DNA of 64,000 bases from Ramazzottius varieornatus (GCA_001949185.1 BDGG01000001.1:688623-752622), one strand, 5' to 3'; numbered from the stretch's first letter, positions 1 through 14,200 are shown. Numbers and translations: made by a program. Notes: generated from the sequence alone by a model not told the origin.

Positions 1-2414
1 AGGACGGGAAAATGTGGTGGCCAGTTAACATGTAAATATTGCACAGAGTGAAAGAACGATACCGACATCGTAAAATTACAACAAGTAGAGTGAGTAGTGA
101 TTCTCATTCATTTACAGCTTCAGCCTTCTTGTAAACTTTATCCGTCACTGTCGCCCGACATAAAGTACGTGCCTTTACGATAACAATGAAGTCCGGCGAG
201 GCATAATTATGACGAGCTTGCAAGTACAGCACTAAGTTTTCCTCATCTTTGGTCCTACCGAAAGTACATAGTATGAATGAAATGTTAAGATCCTTCACAC
301 GATTAGAAAATTGCGAGGCTGAAGCCAAGTCCGCGTATGCTCCCATTTCACATAGGTTATCGCAAACTGAATACTGGATCTTCAGCGGACGTCAGTTTAG
401 TGTACGAAAACAACCCAGCTGGTGTAGTGGCATTGTTTCGAAAGACTTCCTTGTCATTAAAAGTTGTTCCACATTGAGGGTTTTCCATACTTGAACCCGA
501 CATCCTGCCCCTGTTTTTTACGTTCGCTGCTTTGCGTTCACGTCCAGGCCTCTATCATGGGCGTCTTTGTTCAGCATGATCGGATGGAAGGTAGTCGATA
601 CCTTCCCTAGCAAGCAGGGGCTCCCTGAGTGCCGAAAAATGAACACGAAACTTTCAAAGGTGGCTGTCGCCAGCTTTGGAGAAGTGGCTGGTCTACCGTG
701 GCTTCTGAATGCGTTGAGCCTCCTGCCACGTGATCAGAAAGCTCAAAGTGTGCTCTAAGCAGTACTGTTTGAATCGTCAAGATCGCACGACGGAATCATG
801 AGGTACAAGGAAGCAACGGAAGACGGGGGGTGACGCTGACCCACGACCGTGACTGTGGGAAAGGGAGGGACAAGCAGGCTGCCTCCTAAAATGTTTCTTC
901 ACTGCGTGACCATCGACCTATTTCTGAAGAAAAATTCTGCATCCTGGTGTTGAGATGAAGTAGACCTAGCAAGCGGGAATAGACTGCTATGCTCGTCCGC
1001 CACCACTGACCCTGGAGCTTCCAGAACTGGTTTTGTACTGTATCAGGCGCACCGACTCGACGAGGAACTGTACGGAACTCGAGTGAAGAGCTATGATGTG
1101 GTCTCAATCCAGTAGCTTTTGATCCATGGATTTCGTCCTCCCCACGATGTCAACATCGCGCGCCTCCTTGACTACACCGAGTTGCACCTCCAGCTCATTG
1201 GTAGCTCCGGCCAAACAGCTCTTACGAGGGGACCTTCAGACCCTGTCACACGCCGACCGTGATATTGGTACTTTTATGTGATAGCTATGACTCTTAGCTT
1301 CCTCCGAACTATCAGGAAGAAATGTCCCGACCCCTTCCTAGAGCTATAGAAAAGCATCTATCATAAGCCGATATCCTCGGTTTTTTGTCACAGATTCAAT
1401 GAAGGCGACAACATGGTGCACAATCTGTCTACGAAGGGCGAGATGATAGCTTTCGTAAAGGTGGCTCATGCGCTGGTACCCTACATTCTGTAGGAATATC
1501 TCCACCATTGGATTTTGAACCCTCGTCATTTCGAATTTTCGAATTTTCGGTATCACGCAAATTTTGCATCACTTTTGTGTCTGATATAATCGATTCATTT
1601 ATGCACCATGTATGATTTTCGGATGCTTTTTCCGAGATGATTTCTTGATAATATGCACTTCAATATACAGTATCTAGGGAGCCGCAAAATGGCGAACTCC
1701 CGCATGTGCCGTTTCGTCTCGTCGTTTTGGAAAGTGCAAATGCATGTACAGCTCTTTTCTTGCCAACCATTTGATTTCCTGGGTCGAGGCATGCTGTAAT
1801 TGAGGGTGAAATTAAAGCACAGCCACTGACTGTCTAGGTTGATAAAAGGTCACACAGTGTGTAATATAATGCCTCACCGTCAGCACTTTGTCCGAGTAGG
1901 GGAAATGAGTATGGATCGACGCACAGTCCATGACGCGTTTGAACTTGGCCACCGTTCTGCGACAAAGAGATCAAATGCCAACGGATCAGAACTTTGACAG
2001 GTTTCAGCCAGACAGAATGAAAGACTTCTTACGTCGCTTTCAATGTAAGCGCCATCTGTCGTTCGACAAAGTAACACAATGGGCACAGGTACAAGTGCCG
2101 ACCTGGGACGGTGTAGTAGGAAGGCAGACACCATACTTCCGATTTGCACGTATGACACTACGAAGAAGACTGGCATAGTGAAAGGTTACAGTTGGAATGG
2201 TTTCATGAATATATCGGCCGTGAAGTTTACCCTTTCATTCCTTCGATGGGAACAATGAACATGGAAAGGTAGCGGTATGCTGGCACCATGTCCGAGTTTG
2301 TGTTGAGCTTCGATCCTTCGACCAATCTTTACTTTTGTCACGTCGTAAAACCCAGGACTGGAATACACACCATAACGCACTGCGGTTCAGTGGGACTGTA
2401 ATAGCTGAAAGACA
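1..2414. other. Upstream intergenic stretch, no supported gene
   Basis: I see no gene that can be supported here. Several open frames of 60-98 codons occur on both strands, for example minus 104-346, minus 2186-2380, and overlapping frames at 1880-2178 on both strands. None shows a domain, and none could be joined to a neighbour with matching splice phase. The minus frame 104-346 has a coherent composition and could be an exon of a gene off the left edge, but there is no independent support. Confidence 0.4.
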
Positions 2415-3284
2415 TTAATATTTTGCGTACTCCGGAATGACGTCGGCGCTTTCTTTAGCGCCCTCTCCAGCATCGGGGAAGCGTTCTCCGGTTACACCGA
2501 AGGGACTTCGTTTGGGCATGGCTTTCACCAACTCGTACAACAGCAGTTGCGGACCGACCGACGTTGGCGCTCGTCGTCGAAAGCCCGTCTTAATCCAGCG
2601 AGGCTTACGATGAGCCAGACTCTGGTAACCCTTCCTGGGTCCAGGTATCTTCTTCCTTGCATCCATGAAGCCAAGATCCTGCAAGATGTGACCAAGCCGT
2701 TCCAAAAGTAATGTCCGAAGACTGTGCAGTCAAACATACATCGGGCCCAAGTAGAAATTCCGGGTGGCGGCTGGTTCCCCGATGCGGTGGATACTGCATA
2801 CCAAAGCGCGAGGTATTGGGTCCGTACTGCTTCAGCTTCATGCGTTCTTTAAAGGCGGGACCTTGTTGACCGAATGTCGGCATTTGCCTTGGGTATATCA
2901 GGTTATGCCGCTCTGCCAATTACAAAGTCGGTAATAGAAAGACAAGAAACGCCATCCTTCCAGCAGAAAATTGTGATGCTTACTGACTATCGAGATGAGG
3001 AGGAATCTCCTGTCGAGCCATTGCTTTCAGCTTCTAGATAGGCATGTACGCAAAGTTTTAGTGGCAATGGACGATGATTTTGGCTGGAGATGTCCCACCT
3101 GTTGCGTGTCAGCTGTCTTCCGAGCTTCTTCCATCGGTGTCAACAAGTCGCTTTTACTGACCTTGCCAGCTGGTGCCAGTAGTTGGCTGACACGATCATA
3201 GCAGTATTCTTCCAGCCGTTCACGAATACCGTTCAGGCGGACATCAATATTGGACTTTCGTCTGGTCAAGCCAGGCGACACCAT
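2415..3284 (-). CDS. Unrecognised 222-aa protein, four exons
   Basis: Four exons on the minus strand: 3099-3284, 2988-3033, 2740-2912 and 2415-2678. Each intron is short (60-75 bp) with GT at its 5' end and AG at its 3' end. Phases run 0, 1, 0 and the frame stays open to a TAA at 2415. The start ATG at 3282-3284 lies a few codons after an in-frame stop. The N-terminal 60 residues are charged and look helical (RERLEEYCYDRVSQLL, MEEARKTAD). The rest is basic and rich in Gly, Pro, Tyr and Phe (PRQMPTFGQQGPAF, SRFGMQYPPHRGTS, KKIPGPRKGYQ). I see no signal peptide, membrane segment or known domain. The composition recalls small axonemal or microtubule-associated proteins, but this is only an impression. 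It is divergently placed from the twitchin gene, with about 1.2 kb between them. The gene structure is fairly secure; the function is unknown. Confidence 0.62.
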
Positions 3285-4470
3285 ACTGGCAATGTACGGG
3301 GCTCAGCGATGCATTACAATAGTTGCGCAGAGATGATCTTGACGGAGCAATACAAGTCGTCAGCTCAAGCAGAAGGGGAAAAAATACTCCAGTCCTCCAC
3401 TGCGACATTTGTTGCTGGGAGAAACGGACAAACACTTTGAGCATCACTGTTAAGCAAAAGATGAATTGGATACCTCTTCTGTGGATCGTGTTGCGCGTAG
3501 GCGGCATTGATGCCAAGCTTTGTTACAAGTTAGCGCAGACATCCTAAAGTCGAGGCGCTGAGGCGGAGGACCTTAGGCGGCGTCTTGTGTGTTCTAAATA
3601 TATCAACAAGCCTGCTTCTAAATAAAACACGGAAGATGGAGTGCTTTTTGCCTCTGCAGACGTGATAAGAGCATCGAGTAATGGAGTAGTTAGTCAGGCA
3701 TCAACCGAATAGCTGCCTTCTTCATTGAGTAATTTTGTCAAAGATAATGCGTAGAATGCTTCGCTTTATACTTTAGTGATTCGTAGTCTGTACGGTAAGA
3801 AGTTCTTGATTTGAAGCTATCACATTGTCGCGACAGTATATTTGGCTGTTGGAATGTTTGTTGAGTGAGATGTTCATCAAACTGTCCAAACCAAGTGGAA
3901 ACAGCCCGTATTTTTGCAGCTGTTGATTGACGTGCACAGAAATGCCGATGAAGTCTTGAGTGTCACGTGCCTTTGGTAGGTGAGAAATGTCACTGCAAAA
4001 ACTCGGGCTCGTTAATCTTTCTCCTGGTCCGCAAAAACTTTATCCTACTGCAATGAAGACAGCGCTTCCCTGTCCGTGAGAACTTGACTTAATGCGCCAA
4101 TCAAATGATAGACTTTACTTCGTGATAACGGGAGGGAAGCATTTTCTTCATTGCATGTCACAACTCAGCCCATCAGCCTTCTCAAGGACTGAGGGGGTGA
4201 TCGTAGACTGCATGACACAAGAAAAAACTGGCTGGTAGTTCAGGCAGAATGGTTGGCCCAGCTAACTGCATAAAAACCTGGATGGCGGTGTGAAAAGGTT
4301 GGCTACGGGCTTAATGGTAAAAAGCCGGAGGAAAAAACCAGATTACAGTAGAAGAGTGATAGTACGTGGCGCTTGATGGGTGGCTGGTATTCTTGTTGGA
4401 AAACTGACCAAGACACTGAACACATGTGTCCATGGTTTTTCAGATTGTGAATTCGACCAGGAGAGTTTTT
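3285..4470. other. Divergent intergenic region between minus-strand gene and twitchin
   Basis: This spacer separates the minus-strand gene (start at 3284) from the first recognisable twitchin exon. It should hold both promoters and possibly a noncoding first exon of twitchin, because a good splice acceptor (tttttcag ending at 4443) lies just before the first Ig coding exon. I see no clear TATA box and no repeat. Confidence 0.4.
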
Positions 4471-7400
4471 ATGGCCAACCGCCGTGAAATGTTCGCACCG
4501 GCCTTCGTCTTCACTCCTCGACTTCACCAGGAAGGTGCGAGGGTGACGGTGGAATGCCAAGTGCGCGCAAATCCCACGCCGGTGGCCCGTTGGTATCTCA
4601 ACGATGTCGACTTGGCCCAATCGCCACATACCGCATACCTGACATGCCATCCACTTGACGACAACTGCTTCCTACTGCGCATGCTCATCGATCATGTCTC
4701 CAAAGAAAAGTCGGGATTGTATCGCGTTACCGCCCGTAACACCGTCGGCGAAGTGACGGCTTGTATCAACCTCGACTTCAAAAGTACGCTCTCCAAGTCC
4801 ACATAGGGTTACATTGGGCTGACTGAAATCTTTTGCAGCGCCACCTTCATTGCCTCTCTCCACTCGAAGGTAATACGAATAGTCTTGGGTAGAAATACCA
4901 CTTCCGGGTTCTTGGCAATGACGCGCGTACGTTGCGTATATAACCTTTCGACACATGCAGCCTATCAAAAATGGCTACAGCTGTGTCCACTAACCTTTCC
5001 ACACTTGCCCCTCCCTCGCCATAACCATTAGCTCATGTGAAGTCCGCGTCATACTGTAAGTCATAGAACCCTGGTAGGATTGCAGCGAAGACCACGCCTC
5101 AAAGCGCAACAGGCAACAGTTATCATTATCAAGTACACGAACGACGGGATATTATGGGCCAGTAAAAATTACGGACCAGGCGGAAAAGACGGCAAATTTT
5201 CAGTTTGAATGGAAGTCAGAAACAGAAATCGGACAAATGACGTAACGTTCTAAAATTCAAACGTATAAAATTGTCCTGGACAGTGGTCATCAGCTGATCA
5301 GCCGTTTTACCTAACGCTTCAACGCTGCTGTCGACTCTTTCCCGGAGAAGCCTTGGACTAGCTTGAACGGTTGAAGGTGTGCGTTTTCCGGTAAAATGGA
5401 GATCCAACTGCAATAATAAATATGACAAGCTTTAGCTCTTCGGCCCAATATCCAGCACGTAAGTACAGCAGTCCAACCTTCGATGTTGGTTTTACTTTTA
5501 GCAAGAATCACCTGCCCGTGCCGCCGTAGCGAAAGGGCCTGGTCCGTAATTTTTACTGGCCCTTAACATCCCGTCGTTCGTGTATTGCTGTCGACACAAG
5601 ATTCTAAACTTAGATCTTGAATTCTTGATGGGAAACAGAGCTGTGACGTTGCGCTACACAAATTACTCAGCCAAACCTAAGCCAGACTTGCGTGCAGAGT
5701 TCGTACTACATTGATCGAGTCCTTGTCAGACGGGGAAGTTAAATATACCCCCGTCCATGGCTGTATGCTTTATATGGCTATTGCCCACAGCATGACGCCA
5801 CAACCTGACTCACGTTCCTTCTCATTCCACTTCTGATAAACAGAGAGGCCCAATGTGTGAAGTTAACGATCAGTGACGGATGGTGGCTGCGGCTTTGTGG
5901 CGACGTTGTGATAAGCCTGTTAAATGAGTCGTCTCAAAGCTTATTCTCCCATCTAGCCTTACCATCATCTTCTTCTTCTGCTTCCGTAGTACTGTACGAA
6001 CCCACTGTGCCAGGTCTCTACCTATGGTGCGCAATTTATATGATGGACGGCGCATTCTGTGATCTATCTGTCAACATCAATGATCGCTTAGACTGACGCA
6101 GCTTTGTTGACAGACAAGCTCATTTATTGGGATAAGCACACGCCCTTCGTTTCGTGGTGATTTCTGACGTAGATGATTTACTAACTTCATTATTAGCTCC
6201 GCTGTACTGTACGGTCGATGGGGTATCTGTCGAGTTGATTTCCGCAACAAGTTTCCGACCTCAGCAACTACCTACGCGAATCTCCAGTTGAAAATGCCGC
6301 CAAAAGTGTAAGAAACCAAAGCATGAATATAAGCACCATACCCCCACATACGGTATGTTGCATCTTCTTCCAGCTACCCGGGGGAAAAAATCACGAGAAA
6401 ACGGGTATAGTCCCTGAGACCCCACACACCCCATCCTCCCAAATAAACCCATAAATACATTCCAGGGACACTGCACTTAGCGAAAGCTACGTTGTACCAC
6501 ATGCAAATGATGCATGGCACTGGCTTCAGAAAACAGAAAACCGAAACTGTGGCCCCCACGGTTACTGTCTGTTAATGACGGAATCCTATACAGTAATATG
6601 CGTAAGCGATGAGTCGATGACAAAGAAATGCGAAAGAACGTGCACTTGGGTATCTGCACCATAAATATGCTTTGTATATGAGAATTACGGGTTATTAGCT
6701 TTACATTTTTTCATACCCGTGCTTGCAAATTCTAAATTCAGCTTCACGTCTTGAAATCCCAATCTACCTTTTGCGTTCATAACGCCTCTTGTCGGAACGA
6801 GGCGTTTTCTCTCTCTAAGTGTCTTTTTGGACACTGTAGTAGCTTGACAATCTTTCGGGTATATTGTCATTACGACCCCTTGAACCATATTTCTCTTTGG
6901 CAGGGATGTGGATGGCATCACGCCGACCTTTGCTCAAAAGCCTATTATCCAGCAGGAAGATGACGGTCGTCGATTAATGTTCGAGTGCCGCGTTCTGGCT
7001 GATCCGCTGCCCACGGTGACCTGGTACCACAACGAGGAGGAAGTGCACGAAGGAGGTCGTTACACCATCATCGTTGACAAAGACGGCAATTCTTACTCAA
7101 TCTGTCTAGAAATTGATGATGTCAGCGTCGAGGATGCCGGCAAGTATCGCGTTACGGCAAAGAACACACTGGGCGAAGCCAGCGCCAATATCGCCTTGAA
7201 TTTCGACAGTAAGGACAAACTTCCTTTTCTATAACGGTTCATTCGGTTCGTCCGACAGAAGCCGCGCGCAAGTTATTTCTGTCGTGATTAGCTGCTCGCA
7301 CCATTGACAGATTGTGGGAGACTGTAATTAATTTGCGCTAGCTGTGTGCAGCAGCTGAACTGCAACGTTTTGCGCAATAGAGAGAAAATAGCCACGGCGT

Positions 7401-10400
7401 TACGTAGACGCGCTCAACCGTAGAAGAAAAGGCATCAACGTTAGTTAAGCACAGCTTTTGCAAGAGAAGAAGGCTGCGTTGTGGGGGAAGAGCAACAAGC
7501 CGAGGAAGCCGATACAGTTGCTCTTCTCTGTGCAACCTCGGCTAGTCTTTCACGATTAGAAGCCAGCTCTTCCTTCAACAGCCTAGTACTTTCCTTTAAA
7601 GAAGACCGCAGCAGTCAGTTCCCAGCTCCAGCAAGAACGAAGAAGGCTCAGAAAGTATCGTTCAACCCTTGACTTAGTTTACATTGGGATCCGTATCTCT
7701 TTTTATGCAACCGACTGACTTTTCTCGTTGCTCCACCCTTGATTCGTTTGATCACTCCAACGTGGTCATTGTCAGAATATTTTCTGGACTATGATATAAA
7801 CCGGTGTATCTGGCAAGGCTACCAGCATGTCGGCCAGAGGTATGTTTCGTGGTATTGGTCAGTTTCCTCTCTAAATATTTGGTGCCAACCTTGTTTTGAG
7901 CAGTAATTTTTGAACATATGAAAAATTCCAGATGTTCTATGTCCCTTGACGACTTCCATTTTCACGACAAGTTTGGTAAAAGTAGGGCGTGACCAATACG
8001 AAGGTTCAGGACGTCCAAATATTATCAGAGTTTCGTCGACCTAGTTTGAACGAATGCTGAATTTCCCCTTCTGACTTCGAACATTTTCTACAGTTCACTT
8101 GACACCATTGTGCTTGCAGGTAGCGCAGCTCCAGACGCAGGACGACCTGTCTTCACACAGAAGCCCGTCATTCGACAATCGGAGGATTTCAGCAAGATCC
8201 TCTTTGAATGCAAAGTGAAGGGCGATCCCAAACCAACACTGACATGGTATCAAGGCAGCAAGGCACTGACAGCTGGTGCCAAGTACGCCATGATTATGAG
8301 CAACATGCCCTCCAGCGACGGGACCTTCGATGCTCGACTGGAGATCGCCAACGCCGAAGCCGGCGATGGGGGCGAGTACAAAGTGGTGGCCAGTAACTCG
8401 GCAGGTGAAGGCCAGGCTACCATCAACCTGTCCTTCGCCAATGCAGATGAAGAAGCCGAAACTGGACCGTAAGTGTCTGCTAATGAATTGACTGAGAAAC
8501 CAACCCACGAGAAACTTTCTTCACTGAAAACCAAAACAAGAAACTTTCCAATAGAACCTCTGGCAGAATAGCATTTTATACGTTCATTGTTTTGATGTGA
8601 GGTGAAGTTGTGAAACAGTAGACATCCTTCTTGATTTGCAGGTGGGCTGCAGCATACCAGGTTTTTCACGTTCAAATAGCAGCATTAGAATCGTCGATCA
8701 GAACTCTGAAATGAAATCAGATAATTATAACCCATTGTTACGGTTAGACAACCGAACTCCCACTCTTGCTTTCCGTGTTGGTGATATATATGCCACGGTG
8801 GTACTTGCAACACTGTCCTATTTGAGACATGGTTGGCGTACCCTGGTACAGTGAAATGTGTGAGGTGAAGAAAGTGCTAGCTTTCTCGTGCTCAAAATTG
8901 ACTAGCAGTTTTGGACACATTAGTGCAGTTGCAGTGAGAAAGCGCATATACACTAAAGCAAGCAACTTTGATCACGGGAAGACTAGCACTTTTTACACTG
9001 TATAACTGTAGCAATCTGCAGGATCTGTTACTGTTAGTGTGTGTGTACAAGCTGCGCTCGATCATGGATTGACGATGCCGTGTGGGTTATTTATAGGTCG
9101 GGAGTTCCTCGCTTCACAAGCAAACCAGCCATCCGCCAAGAAGGCACTTCGCTGTTTATGGAATGCAACTTGTCCGGAGACCCCAAGCCAGACATTAAAT
9201 GGTTCCAGGGCGACTCGTCAGTGTTGGCTTCGGCTAGACACAAAATGACACTGAAATCAACCGGAGACAACACTTATCAAGCAATACTCACAATTCTTGT
9301 AAGCCATTTAGCAGAAAACAGAAACAGGATAGTAAAAATTGATGCAAGACGGCAAAACATTGTATTTAGTATTTAGAACTAACTATTGTAATCTCGTTCT
9401 GGGGACATACGCAGTAGGAATACTTGCAGAAATTGCTGCCATGATCGTCGTCTCTATTTTTCTACGCTTAAACTTGATTTTCTGCTTCAAAAAGACTCAG
9501 ATGACAGAAGCGTAATCGATCACCGTGATTACAGTCGGATAAGTATGTTTAAGGGTAAACTTTTCAGGACCCAGAACAATCTGACGCCGGTCAGTACCGC
9601 TGCAACGCCAAGAATTCTGCCGGTGAAAGTAACGCCAATATTGCCTTGAATTTTGGTGGACCAGCCGAAGACCCCAAGGACGGAAAATATGCGCCCAAGT
9701 TCCAGGAGAAGCCACAAATCTTGCCAGGCAGTGACGGCTCGTATGTCCTGTTACGCGTTCGTGTCAAAGCCAACCCCGCACCAACAGCCACATGGTTCCT
9801 CAACATGCAACCCGTCGACTTGGACGCTCGACGCATTGCTGTTGTTGAACCAGCCGACGCTCCGGAGAAGTACACAATCTCGCTGGAAATCCAGGAACCA
9901 GACTATCGTGATGGGGGCACTTACCGATGCATCATTGCCAACGAACGGGGCGAAATCACAGCCAATCTGAATCTTAATATCGAAGGTATCAGTCGACCAA
10001 CTTCATCTTTCAAATGCGCGATGAAAGTTCTTTTTTGACTTCAAACACCGGAGCAAGATTAGAAGTCTTGGTAGCATGAACGACTTGTGAGCCTACAGGA
10101 ATAAAACAACAATTCGTTGAAAACAGGCAGTCCCTCAGAAGTCAGCATAAAACTTTCAGGCTGCATCGCAGCAAGCTTCATCGTATTGATATTTGTCTAA
10201 TCTGGATTTCCGAAATGAAATACGGCGATAAGATTTACTAGAGCCTTAAAATATTCCACTGTTGTTGTTTTTGATTTTAGCTCCACCGGACGAGGAAGAA
10301 GAAGGTCTGTTCGCGCCGGTCTTCTCCGGCAAGCCAAAGATTATCCCTTCAGCCGACGGTTCAAAAGTTACCCTAGAAGTGCGCTGTCGTGCCGAGCCAG

Positions 10401-11242
10401 AACCCAAGTCATTATGGAAGCTGGGCACCACAGAAATCCGGAAGTCTTCTCGGCATACCATCGAGGACAAGATTGAGTATGAGGAATTTGTCCACCGACT
10501 GATCATTACTGTAAGTTACGACGCATAATCGTCCTCATTATTTCCTTCTTGAAATAACGCCGCTGACTATCTTTAATTTACCAACAGAATCCATCCAAGA
10601 AGGATGCCGGCATTTATAGCTGTACGCTGAAGAATTCTGTCGGTGAATCGACTGCCAAACTGACGTTGAACATTGAAGGCGAAGATGAACCGGAAGGCGA
10701 CAAACCCAAGTTTATCCAGCAGCCTAAAATCACCATGGACGGCGAACGCGTTCTGGTGGACTTTATCACCGAGTCACAGGAGAAACCCACCGTGGTGTGG
10801 ACTTTCAAAAATACAGAAATCAGAACTAGCTCGACGTACTCGATCAGAATGGAAACTGTCAAGACCTCACAGTATCGCGGTGTATTGGAGATTTCCCGAA
10901 TCACACCGGAACTGGGCGGACAGTACCAAGTCACAATATCCAATGCTTTTGGCAAACTCCAAGGAAACGTCAACCTCAATGTTGAACCGTAAGTTTCAGA
11001 TCAAAACTACTAGCGAACATAAACTGTAAATTTCGAAAATAACGTGGAGGAACGTCAACTTTTGATATTCTAGATACTGACAATCACATTACATGACATG
11101 ACAGAGTCGTTCTCAGCGTGATGTAAATTGCAACATTACTGTAGTTTCTGCTGATGTAATTGTAAGGACACTGTTTTTGTAAATTCTTGTTTTTGAACGA
11201 CGCATCATCGGCATCCAACCTTACCGATTGTGCTCTGTTTAG
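4471..11242 (+). CDS. unc-22: Twitchin block A: seven N-terminal Ig domains
   Basis: Exons 4471-4783, 6904-7208, 8120-8468, 9097-9298, 9568-9985, 10281-10510 and 10588-10988 encode seven Ig (I-set) domains; the eighth starts in exon 11243. Each shows the ...C.V..(x)P.P...WY/WF core and the D.G.Y.....N..GE signature, for example FECRVLADPLPTVTWY and EDAGKYRVTAKNTLGEAS. The first three domains each sit on one exon, while domains 4 and 6 are split by an intron before their D.G.Y strand. Junction phases after the first are 1, 2, 0, 1, 0, 2. The 2.1-kb first intron is the odd one: its two ends do not agree in phase and it carries a mobile-element-like inverted repeat (5134-5584). Eight Ig before a flexible linker matches what is known of insect projectin. 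Confidence 0.85.
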
Positions 11243-14200
11243 GCCAAAGGAACTGATCATCGAGAAGCCAGCCGTTCGAACCAAGAAGCGCACCGTTGTG
11301 ATCCAGACGACGATCGTCGGAGCCAGCGGTCAGCCAGACGTTGCGTGGTACAAAGGCTCACAGCAGATTCGCGCTTCCGGTCGCTACTCCAGCACCGTTC
11401 AACAAAGTAGCTCTGAGCAAACATCTTACAAGTGCTACCTCGAAATCACCGATGCCTCGGAGCAAGATGTGGGCGAGTACAAAGTCGTGGCCAAGAATGG
11501 TCGCAAAGAAGTCTCAGAGACTGTTCGGTGCACCATCAACGACGTCAAGCAAGCGCAACAGATGGACGAAGCCACCATGGATGTCGAAGAGACTGAAACC
11601 ACCGAGATGACCGAAACAGAAGTTAGTGAATCTATGGAGGTCGAAGAAACACCTTCGAAGAAGCGCCCAGCTGATGAGGAGAAAGCTTCAGCCAGCAAGA
11701 AGAAAGAAGTGGAGGCGGATAAGAAACGCTCACCGGAAGTGTCGGAAACGGAAGCGGCGCCGGCCAAGAGAAAGACGGAGGAGACGAAAGCTGGAGGTGC
11801 TGCGAAGAAGTCTGACGCTGATCAAGCAGTACCGAAGGGTAAGGAAGCCAGTCCGGAGAAACGCGGTGGGCCGTCGAAGGAAAAGTCGCCCACACCCACA
11901 CCGGCCAAGACAGCAACCGGTAAAGAGGCTGATCAGAAAGTCCCTGCTGGAAAGGCAGAGGATACGGCCAAGCCCTCTGCAAGGACTCCGGCGTCGGACG
12001 CCAAGAAGCCAGAGGACAGAACTGCAACAGGTCAGTCCACAGAGTCATCAGGAACTCGGTATACAAAGTCGGCAGGACTGTTTTCCAAGTGACGCACGCT
12101 GCAAGCTTAAAACAACGAAAGCGTGCGTACCTTGAGAAAACTAACTCGTCAAGATCGCTTTTTGCAGGCGGCGCGTGCTCTCAGTGTTGTTGGCTGGAGG
12201 CTTGCGCCACTTGGAAAAACGATCTTGCCGAGTTTGTTCGCTGTGTCATGGTGAAGGTTTCGTGAATGCTGTTGATGTGTGAATATGAAGTGTGGATACT
12301 GCGCATGTGAAAGCAAGGCGACTGAGGACCATTGATTCTCTGATGCATGGTTTGAATGCATTCTCTTTGCTACCCCCACAGAAACTTCATCTTCTTCTTC
12401 CGCACGTGATACCAGTCAAAGCACGCAGTCCAAACGCACGTTTGATCGGTCTGAGCCTGCAAAGGCCAGCCAGCCTGAGACGGTAGTGAAGCCTGCGGAC
12501 GATGATTATCCCAGCACGAAAAAACCTGCTCGACGCACATCCGGTGGCTTCGACTTTGGCAAGTCACCTTCACCTCCTGCTCGCACAGAGACCAGAACTT
12601 CCACTCAGACCACTGAGCGTACAACCACAGACAGCATGAGACCAGACTCGCTAGGGTCAGATAAATTGCAGGCTGACATTGTACGACCAACTGCTGGTGG
12701 TCTTGGTCGAGCGAGCCAACCGGAAGTAGCCAGCACGACTAAACCGGAAGTAACGAGTAGTCAAAGTGAAGGCACCACGAATGTTCGAGATGCACCTGGT
12801 AGTCGAACAGAACCTAGCATGCTCAGAAACGAAATATCCAGCACGGCTAAAACAGATACTGGTCGAACCGGACCTAGCACGACTACGAGCACGAACAAAG
12901 CGGAAGCTGGTCGAGCAGAGCCGAGCATGAGTAAGTCAGACACAGTAACCAGTCGAAGTGACACCAGCACGAGCAAGACCAGTACAGTACCTGATCGCTC
13001 AGAACCCAGCATGTCGCGAGCAGAAAGCAGCATGGGTAAGCCAGACACAACGCCTGTAGCTGGTCGACCAGAGCCTGCTGCTCGCGGTACCCCGCGGCGA
13101 CCCGAGTCGCCTTCGCCCGATGCACGAGGTATGGCTCCCGTACGCAAAGAGCCGTCTCCCCCTACAGCACGTCACAGCTCGCGCAAAGAGTCTTCTCCAC
13201 CTTTCAAGATGGCTTCGAATGGTACTGGTGCACAGCCTGTTGCTGGACCGAAACCTGAGACGCTACCTGCTTCACAGTCTGGTACAGCATCTAGTGCATC
13301 CACCACCACCTCCACACAAAAACAACCAGAGTTACCAAACACTTCCTCGACCAACGTTCGTAACGTTCCTTCTACCACCCTTTCAGAACCCACCGCGTCT
13401 GCATCAGCCAGTCGTAAAGGCTCTGAGAGTGTGACGTCTCCTGCACCGACACCTGCCCCTGGTAGTCGCCGCGAATCGGCCGCAGCTCCTACTCCCGCTC
13501 CAGCTCCCGCACAAACCAAACCTGCGGGTAAGACGCCCGAAGCGGTCCCCGCAGCTGGAGCACCGACCACCGCCAAATCTTCCCCCACCTCCACCGCCAC
13601 ACCTCCCAAGACTGAACCGGGCAAAACAGGTGCGACTACTGCTGCTCCCGTTGCAGATAAACCTGCTGCCGCAAAACCTGGAACAACCACAACCAAGCCT
13701 GGTGAGACGGCCAAACCTGCAGACGCGGCAAAGCCTGCTGCTGCCAAACCAGGTACGTAAAAGATTCCGATATCTGGGACCAAGGCAAGTGGCACACGTT
13801 TCAGCCAAGAACACTGAGAACGTACGCCGCTTGGAATAACAATCGCAGTAAGATCGTTTTCCCAAGTGGCGAACGCTGTCAGTCAATAACAATATAAGCG
13901 TGCGTCACTTGGGGAGATGATCTTGTTAGAGTGTTTGTCGAGCTGAAGTTTTTACTCTTGAACGATAGATGATTTCTATCGACTGTTTATCTTGGTAGGT
14001 GACTTGCAACCGCCGAAAGCTGTTGGGCCCAAGCTTAGCCTGACTCCGGCCCAGGAGGACAAGATGGAAGCGTACCCCACTTTGAAGCCTGTTGCGCCTG
14101 GTGCGAAGCCGGCGGGAGAAGACAAGGCTGGACCAAAGCTGGCTGAAACGACAAAGCCAGCTGCTACACCGGCGTTGAAGCCACCAGCCAAGAAACCAGA

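Noticed and set aside
1880-2178. Overlapping open frames on both strands that might be a small gene.
   Set aside because: Neither has a domain or a convincing splice or start context, and each is the shadow of the other, so no strand can be chosen.
11626-12135. A 169-codon Arg/Lys-rich open frame on the plus strand.
   Set aside because: It is a shifted-frame shadow of the repetitive twitchin linker; the Ig-containing frame continues through the same DNA with correct splice phase.
13172-13892. Long minus-strand frames of 162-207 codons, rich in Ala, Gly, Val or Cys.
   Set aside because: These are antisense shadows of the Thr/Pro/Ala/Lys-rich twitchin exon, where biased composition removes stop codons on the opposite strand.
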